Below, piece by piece: positions 57,142-64,000 of a stretch of 64,000 nt of DNA. Both the position numbers and the translations under genes were made by a program. Source of the DNA: Przewalskia tangutica. Taxonomy: Eukaryota; Streptophyta; Magnoliopsida; Solanales; Solanaceae. The stretch is taken from positions 53,297,789 through 53,361,788 of the forward strand of contig CM056728.1 of the NCBI GenBank assembly GCA_029844215.1, written 5' to 3'. The notes beneath the pieces are model-generated. The model did not search any database. It was not told the origin of the DNA and saw only the letters and a program-made list of their open reading frames with translations. How positions within the stretch are numbered: position 1 is the stretch's first letter; every line of letters starts with the position of its first letter.

Positions 57142-57327
57142 AACGATAAAGGAATGAATTTCGTCGGAGGTCCAACTTACAACACGGCTCTAAGGCACGA
57201 TCTCGAGTGAGAAGAATAGAAACCAATCCTAAATATCCTATAGCCTCACGATTATTGGTGTGGTGCACAACACACCGATAATCAAGACTCTTGGATCGAT
57301 GCAGTAGACACTTTCAGAAGATTAAGC

Positions 57328-57340
57328 GCTCACGATACCA
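57328..57340 (-). other. Primer binding site of E, altered
   Basis: GCTCACGATACCA instead of GCTCTGATACCA. CTG is read as CACG, a one-base insertion at the same spot altered in A, G and B. Confidence 0.7.
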
Positions 57341-57344
57341 CTTT

Positions 57345-60300
57345 TGTCACGACCGATTCCGGGCGTGATCGTGCCTACCGGGCACCCTAGTGATACAACA
57401 TCAGTGTCAGTGGAACATAAAACAATACAAGACATATTATGAAATATGAAACAATAATCGAGAAAAACTTGCCTTTTCGGCATATATATATAAATAACAA
57501 CTTTTTCCAACATGAGCAGTTTTAATCCTTTTTACAAACCACACTTGCAGTGATTACTGGACCTCTAAGAAATGATACGACAACAATGGCGGGGCGGGGC
57601 CCCGCCATACCCACGAATGTAAACACCTACAACAACGGACTATACCGATAAGCCTCGGAGAAGCGGAGCTTTCCAGCGCTGAGCTGTGACCCTAAGAGCG
57701 AGGATCGATGGCGGTGTACCTTTACTGCGGCATGAACGGCCCCGAAGAGTCGATCTGTACCAAGTAGTATGGGCCCGAAAATAAATCGTAAATGAAATCA
57801 TAGTAGTCTATACAAAGCGGGAGACATGTATGATAACCAACTACGATTCACCATAAATAAGCGATATGTCAAGTCGAGGACTCACGCCAAGTCATCACTC
57901 AATTTTACCAATGGGTCTCACGCCCACAACATCAATCGTGCGTGGAATACCTTCTCATCGCTGGCGATTTATGATACACAAACACCAAGGAATACACATG
58001 AACACCAGTCCGCTGTGTCCTAATAAAGCGATGCAGTAAATGCGAAGGCATAGCCGACTACTAACACCAGCGATGCAACAAGGTCATAAAATGTGTCACG
58101 ATATCTGTCTGGCATCCGTCATGATAAAAGCGGTCACTCGCGCGCGATATCAAATGTGCGCGTCTAGCCACGAACTCTCGCGACTCCGCATAGGCCAACC
58201 TCATAGGCCCGCGTGAGGTATAACCCGCATCGAGGGTAGCTACTCCGGCGTCGCCCGGACTCGCGATCGCATAGCCACAAAGCGCGCATGACCACGCGGC
58301 CGTGAACTAACACGGAACTCCGTAGTTCGCGCATGGATCCCCGGACCCGCGTAGGGTATCCTCGAATCATGGTCCTGCACCGCTGAGTCTACCCGCGTCG
58401 GAGGCGACAACCTCGGGACACAAGTCAAGGTGAGTGGTACAATACCAACATAACGGTGATAGTCAAACAACTTTAAAGCGCGATCGAGGAAAACCCCTTT
58501 ACACTAACATCACAAGATACTAACACACGTAGCATCCTAACATGTTTACTTCTCAAATCAACAAGAAAGTATTACAAGGCTATCACAAACCAATACAATC
58601 AAGTTATTCACACCAGGTGCTTTCTACTAACAAGGTCGGGTACCTAACCCCAAAGTACTTCACACATTAAATCTTTAAAAGATCTGTTTCTTTCACATAA
58701 GTCACACAATACGTAGTATAAAATAGAGTGGTATCCTTTTAAGAAAACCAAAACTCTTACCTTTGTAAAATCAAGTAACAACATTATTTTCCAAACGTCC
58801 AAGTTTGCCTAATTTCAAATGTTCACGTTTCTTATTTTAGAAAGGTTTCGTGGTTCATAGCCTTATTCATTTAAGAATATAATTCTCTTTTAAACAATCT
58901 GAGAAACATAAGTCTTATGTGAGTAGGATATTCTTGTTTATAACAATCTTATTACAATGACCATGATCTAGGAAATATCATTTTGTCTCATCTTAGCTTA
59001 CATGCGGATGGAAGTTTCTCTGGTTTTAATAATACTTAATTATTCAAAACATTTCCTTTTAACGCTCGCAGTGGTTTGTCGATACATCACGATTTCCAAA
59101 ATCGAGAAAACATTCTTAAGCCGTTATACCTAACTTCTCATAAAGCTAGTATAACTCTTAAGTTTTCAAAAGAAACCAAGTATCACTCTTCTTTCAAAAC
59201 GATTTAGAAATCTTTTGAAATACTTCAAGTTCTTTATTATCACACATCAAGCCAGTTATAAACAAATCAAATACATTTAACACATGTACGTCTACCGTAC
59301 TACATAGTTCACACATATCATGCTAGAAGAGATAGGGAGAGGTTCACATACCTCGCGACGAGTATCGACTAATAGCAAAACGCTCCAAGTACTTCCAACC
59401 GTCGGCTACTCCTTAAGCCAAGTAGATCGCGCCACACGTAGTACTTCAACCTATAAGGCCACAAGGCGCTTTATTAACATTTAGACCTCATCGCAGAACA
59501 TTCTACGAAAATTGGCAAAGACTCTCCCCGCATGACAGCGTAAATCTCTCCTTTATCGAGGCGGCTACCAAGCCAACCAGTGGTTATACATCTAACCCGA
59601 ACGGGTACAATTCTACTCCACAGAAAAGCTACACAAGCTCATCAGAATACGCCCCTATGTAAAACAGCGATTCGGTTCTTGAGCTTAAGTCCAAAGACAT
59701 TGCCACAAGCTATGTTGATTATATACATAGTATACTTCAACTATATATTCCTACAACATGTAATATCCAATTACAATAGGGGGACAAGATAATTACCTCG
59801 ATAAGCCCATAATTATCCGAGTTTAATGTCGCTCCTGAGCAAGGTTTAGCTCCAACTCCGGGCGCTCCAACCCGCTCCAAACCACCCTTAGAAGTTCTAA
59901 CCAACTTCTACATAACACTCCAACTAACTATGGAGATTTTCCTTAGGGTTTCGGTTTTGTGACTGACGGAAAGTATAATAGTATTTCTGGGCTTTCAGAT
60001 AGGTATAACCTTAGAATACTACAAGGTATACTAAGGTAATTTGGGCATTATAACAATACTTTTGAGAGTATTTCTACACCACAAAGGGGTATTATACGAA
60101 AGCAACTAGGCAGTGGGGTACACTCGGCTAGCACCCTAGAGGGGGTGCTCGCCACAAGGGGAGGACGAGAACCATAAGGAAGGGAGGGGAGGATTCTAAC
60201 ACTTAGGAAATATTTAGGATGAAGAAGTTCATCAAAGGAGAGGGTATTTATAGCAAGCCAAGGCCAACCAATGGCCAAGATCTAGCCAAGTGTATAGTAA

Positions 60301-60949
60301 GTGTAAGGCCAAGATTCACCCAAGTGCCCCCTAGTCCCTACTCCTGAAAACCCTCACAAATATCTACACAAAAATATCTACCACTTGACACCCCAAAGTC
60401 GTCCAAGTGCCGCCCACCTTGCCCACCAATGAGAGGGTGCCAAGTGCCGCCCTCTCGTTGGTCCAAAATGTTCCGTCTCTCGGAAAAATCCGCAAAAATA
60501 AGAAAAGACATAGCCGGAATTTTCCTCGCAGTTATGTAAAGCGTTTGAAAAACGACTCTAACCGGGTGTTGTGCACAAATGCCATTCGGCCAAGCCACCT
60601 AGGCGGGGGTGACACGTGTCACCCTCCTATTGGCCCAAAATAAAACATCTTCCGAAAATATCCACAATGGCCAAAATCTCGAAAACAAAGTGGGCCTACA
60701 AAATCCGTAAATTTCTCCCGTGGGCCCCACGTGACCATTTCCGAAAATAAAATTCCATAATTCTCTAATATTCCAGGAAGTCCGAATACCAAATCTGGGA
60801 ATCCAATTCCCATTAACGAACCTTTTTCCTTCACAAAAAACCGGAAACTTTTCCGTGGAAAAATCGTCTATTTCTTCCTTTCCAATCTTTCTGTCGTATT
60901 CTCGTACGTACGTCCTCGCATACATACCCTGGAACTATGGGGTATAACA
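57345..60949 (-). repeat. 5' LTR of E
   Basis: 3605 bp, TGTCACGACCGATTCC ... GGGGTATAACA. It differs from the 3' copy chiefly at CAG, CTG and CCGG sites, e.g. CTGCAGTGG read as CTCGCAGTGG at about 59062 and AATCAGTAAA as AATCGAGAAA at about 59101. Confidence 0.92.
60245..60252 (-). promoter_or_regulatory. TATA box of the E 5' LTR
   Basis: TATAAATA in sense, matching 54535. G-box GACACGTGTC near 60611. Confidence 0.6.
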
Positions 60950-60954
60950 ATTCT
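60950..60954. other. Right target-site duplication of E (ATTCT)
   Basis: Exact match to 51600-51604. D's PPT continues after it. Confidence 0.9.
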
Positions 60955-60985
60955 TCCCTCCTTAGAAACATTCGTCCCGAATGTT
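60955..60985 (-). other. Rest of polypurine tract and stem-loop of D
   Basis: Sense CTAAGGAGGGA, then across E to the D LTR. Arms AACATTCG (60967-60974) and CGAATGTT (60978-60985), perfect. Confidence 0.8.
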
Positions 60986-61914
60986 CCTTCTAAGTCTCAA
61001 AACACACACACGCCGGTATAGCCTTCGCCACTATACTTACAAAACCAAACATGCCACACCTGGCCATAAAATAACATGCGCGAAAATACTTAAATCCAAG
61101 CCAACGAGGAATCACCTCGACGATGCAAAACAATACAAATTCTCACTCCTGGTTCAAAGGATATTCCCTTCGCACATTCATTTCACAAAAATGATCACTT
61201 CCACTTTTTAGCACAAGTTCACTTCTTTCCTTTCTCGTACCGCACTCTCGAACACTCGAACTCTTCCTAGTACACGTACCACACTTCAGTCAACGCTTCT
61301 GTTTCCAAAACTTTGGAGTCACTACCTCCAAACTTGGTCATCTTACTAGCTTCACTTTCCTCTAAGGCCATTCCCGATCTTCACGAACCGATTCTGGTCG
61401 AACGCATCCACGAATTCATACGATGGTTACCTAAACTTGGGCCTAGCACCCTCGTGATCCTACCACCCGGTGGGACCACCTCGAACTGACCCAACCCCAA
61501 ACCGGGCTACGGGTTGACCCGCAACATGGCCCCAACCCGACCCAATTAACGCATCAAGCTCTTGTTCCCCGATCCGGAACAATCTTACCTATACAAGTCA
61601 TGAAAGCTACCACTTTCACCACAACCCAAGGAAATTATCCCCCAACATATTTCACACATACTAAGTACTTGACAACGACCAACCGTAAAATTATCCACTT
61701 AAGACGGCCTTACATCTAAGGTCTCAACTGTAATATTCTAAGGTTCAAAATTTTCTCATCCCCAGACTTACCCTTTTTCACTAACCAGGCTTCTAAATCA
61801 CATTTTAGCACAAAGCTATCCGAACATAACACTTAACACATCATCATAACATCAATACATACAAGTCTCTAGAGGGTTAAGGATATACCTGAAAATAGGC
61901 GGTTCAAAGGACCG
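60986..61914 (-). other. Post-gag interior of D
   Basis: Closely resembles A 2101-2873, including the GC-rich block (about 61440-61550). The 61255-61345 stretch (CCAAAACTTTGGAGTCACTA) resembles the tail of the B pol remnant. No open frame of note. Confidence 0.55.
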
Positions 61915-62308
61915 CTAAAACTGGGAACTTCCACCGCGACCTCTGCCGTGGCCTGCCGGTGTATGAACATCCTGCCTAGCTATGGAAGGTGAAGAACCCG
62001 CAACTGATCTAGTAGTCTGTGCTATCCCACCAGTGCTACCCCTGGTCGGACAGTCTCTCGCCAAATGGCCCTGCCGGCCACAAGTATAGCAATCTTCCAA
62101 ACCAGTACGACATTCCCCCCTATGGGCTTTACCACAACGGCCACACTGAGATACGGGTGGCCTCATCCGGCGAGCACTCCTACTCCCCTGAAAATCTGAA
62201 ACCTGGGAGCTCTGTCCTGCTCCTGAATATCCCAAACGTCCCGACGACGGTGGGGGACCACTTGGTACTGGCGGAGGCGCATAACTGGTCTGCTGCTGAG
62301 GCGGTCCG
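61915..62308 (-). pseudogene. gag: C-terminal gag (zinc-knuckle part) of D, cut by F
   Basis: Open from the F insertion (62308) to the stop at 61915. It starts in a proline-rich linker (GPPPSSGRLGYSGAGQ). The CGRCGKAHRGEC segment and a canonical knuckle CYTCGRQGHLARDC follow. It ends in a Gly/Arg-rich tail GHGRGRGGSSQF. It has one knuckle module and a GR-rich tail, like A, unlike the two-module DYD end of M. The upstream core is displaced by F and lies outside the window. This C-terminus has no frame break. Confidence 0.8.
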
Positions 62309-64000
62309 TGTCACGACCCGTTTCGGGGCCCGTGACTGGTGCCTTACCCGGGCACCCAAGTAGTCATACATCAGAGTAATCAGCGGAATATAAAAATAAG
62401 ACATGAAACAGTTGTAAAATGAGACACAATTTTATATGAGAAAATGTCGCCTTTCGGCATATATATATAAACATAGTTTTGCAGTTACATCCCAACTGCA
62501 TAATAGACTACTGCACCTCTAAGAAGATAACAACTATGGCGGGACAGGGCCCCGCCATACCCTGAATGTACAAAACTATATACAACAATAGGGAGATCAT
62601 ACCCAAAAGTCGAGCCTCCGGAGTATCACATACTTTAAAACTCTTCAAGTCCCTTAACTTTAATAAAACTTAAGACATCCTTTATTCTTTCAAAGAAATG
62701 AGTTAATCTCCTAACTCACCTGACTTGGCTATTTATAAAACTAGTAAAGGATATCAAGGTATTGTACGTCTACCGTACTACATACGTGCAACTAGTCATG
62801 CTCAAAAGATAGGAAAAGTTATACATAGAACAAATCACCCAACTACCTCTTAACTTCTAAGAGTAGAAGGAAACATGAAATGATACCACAGGTATATTCC
62901 ATACATAGAATCCCAAAGGAAGGAAGAGGTTCACATACCTCGCGACGATTATCGACAAGTAGCAAAATGCTCCAAAGTACTTCAATCTTGATAGCTAATC
63001 CATCCTTCAAGTAGGATACGCTATACTTAGTACTTCAACATATAATGGTCACAATACATCCATTAACCTCTTACTTCAAACGTAGAATATTCTAGGTGCT
63101 AAGTCGCTAAATTCTACGGAAAATCGGACAGCACCTCCTTTGTTTCTACTTACTTTGCCACCTTTTTCAAGGCCGAATACAATAACCAAACACGCCACAT
63201 TTAAGGCCCAAACAATGCAATTATCAATAGGGGATTACACGCCTACTAGACGTGTAAAATTCCGCCCCACAAACGATATCAAACTAATACAACTTACTAG
63301 GCCAAATTCGACCACATTGTTTTCAACAATACCAATTCTTATCCAATTTCCATTTCAATCCAAGTTGTTAGCAATACATGATATCAAGTCGCAATCGACT
63401 ATAACTACTATAATCTTCAAGTCAACAACATGCGAGGATTCTAATAACGACTAAATTGTAATCCAACTTAACATGGCTTACATTACATTTCGGATTTCCA
63501 AGGCTACAATCAATCCATAATCCTTATAAACTTCAACACATATACTTCATGCTAGCAACATGTAAAGATAACAACAATATAAATAATCTTGTAACACTTT
63601 TAAAGAACAAGATTTATACCTCCACGAATCTTAATCCAATCTTCAAATCCGAAGTCGCTCCTTAGCAACTTAGAGACTCTTCAAGACACTTCAATACGCT
63701 ACTTGAGACCCTTAGAACAACACCAACCAATTTCCTTCAAACTTCCAAACAAAACCTAGAAAAGCCACTAGGTTTTCACTTTATGACTAACCCGAAAACT
63801 ATCTTTTTCCGAGATTTTTCTATTGAGATATGCTTACAATATCCTCAAGAACCTTGGTTTAAAGTGGGGAGCTAAAAGAACAAGGAACAAAGATTTTTCT
63901 TTTTTTTTCTCAATGGAACCCGAGAGCTAAGCTTGTGCTCTTCCAATTTTTTGTGAAATTTTCTAAGTGTTTAGCTCTCTCTTGCTACTAGTAGTAATAT
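62309..64000 (-). repeat. LTR F, internally deleted, runs off window
   Basis: Starts TGTCACGACCCGTTTCGG inside D gag (left flank GTCCG). The first 310 bp are the normal U5 end. At about 62617 it jumps to sequence equal to N near 31285 (reverse complement of AGGGACTTGAAGAGTTTT) and then follows N's LTR to the window end. The roughly 1.7 kb that would hold the tandem arrays is missing. No PBS precedes it, so it is a 3' LTR or a solo LTR. The TACACGCC...GACGTGTAAAATTCCGCC stretch near 63235 is intact. Confidence 0.78.

Larger units (their letters stand above)
51605..60949 (-). mobile_element. Complete LTR retrotransposon E, gag and integrase remnants
   Basis: 9345 bp: 3' LTR 51605-55244, PPT, interior 2.1 kb, PBS, 5' LTR 57345-60949, with TSD ATTCT on both sides. 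LTR stretches such as 52790-53590 and 58500-59320 are almost identical, so insertion was recent. It sits exactly at D's LTR/PPT junction. The interior has a gag remnant without zinc knuckles and an integrase-end remnant, but no other enzyme. Confidence 0.92.
48082..62308 (-). mobile_element. LTR retrotransposon D, interrupted by E and F
   Basis: 3' LTR 48082-51600, then the first bases of the PPT region (51601-51604), element E, then the remaining interior 60955-62308 with gag, where F enters. The PBS and 5' LTR of D lie right of the window. D itself is inserted in C's 5' LTR. Confidence 0.8.

Noticed and set aside
1..64000. Host genes, tRNA or rRNA genes, organelle insertions
   Set aside because: None seen. 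Every stretch could be assigned to an LTR, an element interior, or a tandem array within an LTR.

Overview
This window looks like plant nuclear heterochromatin made entirely of LTR retrotransposons. I found no host gene, tRNA, rRNA, CRISPR array or bacterial-type feature. The elements are Ty3/gypsy-like: LTRs begin TG and end CA, integration makes 5-bp target-site duplications (TSDs), the primer binding site (PBS) is the initiator-tRNA-Met type (TGGTATCAGAGC), a G-rich polypurine tract (PPT) abuts the 3' LTR, and the gag remnants carry a retrotransposon-gag core and CCHC zinc knuckles. The LTR tail ...GGTCGTGACA and the hairpin ACATTCG..CGAATGT beside the PPT resemble elements I remember from Solanaceae. 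An asterid, probably solanaceous, host is therefore inferred, not proven.

Layout, left to right (letters are my labels). Element A (-) runs from the window edge to 7665 and sits in the interior of G (-, 7666-12295 here). G sits in a plus-strand LTR, K (12296-12757 and 22135-22831). K is also split by H (+, 12758-22129), a complete element with TSD AATAC. K ends inside the tail of LTR L (+, 22832-23363). L's gag is cut by M (+, 23898-28617), whose interior is truncated against an inverted LTR piece, Q (-, 28622-29558). Q is split by LTR N (+, 29559-33052), N by C (-, from 33053), C by the complete element B (-, 38072-47343, TSD AATAC), and C's 5' LTR by D (-, from 48082). D is split by the complete element E (-, 51605-60949, TSD ATTCT) and by F (-, 62309 to the edge). 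The nest is up to five insertions deep.

The elements share an unusual design. LTRs are about 3.3-4.0 kb and interiors only about 1.4-2.6 kb. Interiors hold at most a broken gag and no protease, reverse transcriptase or RNase H. This matches non-autonomous gag-only (TR-GAG-like) or non-coding (LARD-like) elements that would need enzymes from an autonomous relative. B and E keep a degenerate remnant of the integrase end of pol, a trace of a full gypsy ancestor. Each LTR has a short promoter-proximal part (G-boxes and TATA within about 0.5 kb of its sense start), a long downstream part with a tandem-repeat module that differs between families, and a terminal double stem-loop.

A second theme is sequence quality. 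Near-identical LTR copies differ repeatedly at CAG/CTG and CCGG sites by small rearrangements (CAG to CGA or CG, TTCCGG to TTAG). This looks more like basecalling error at methylated CHG sites than like mutation, and it should temper every claim about broken reading frames or PBS mutations here.
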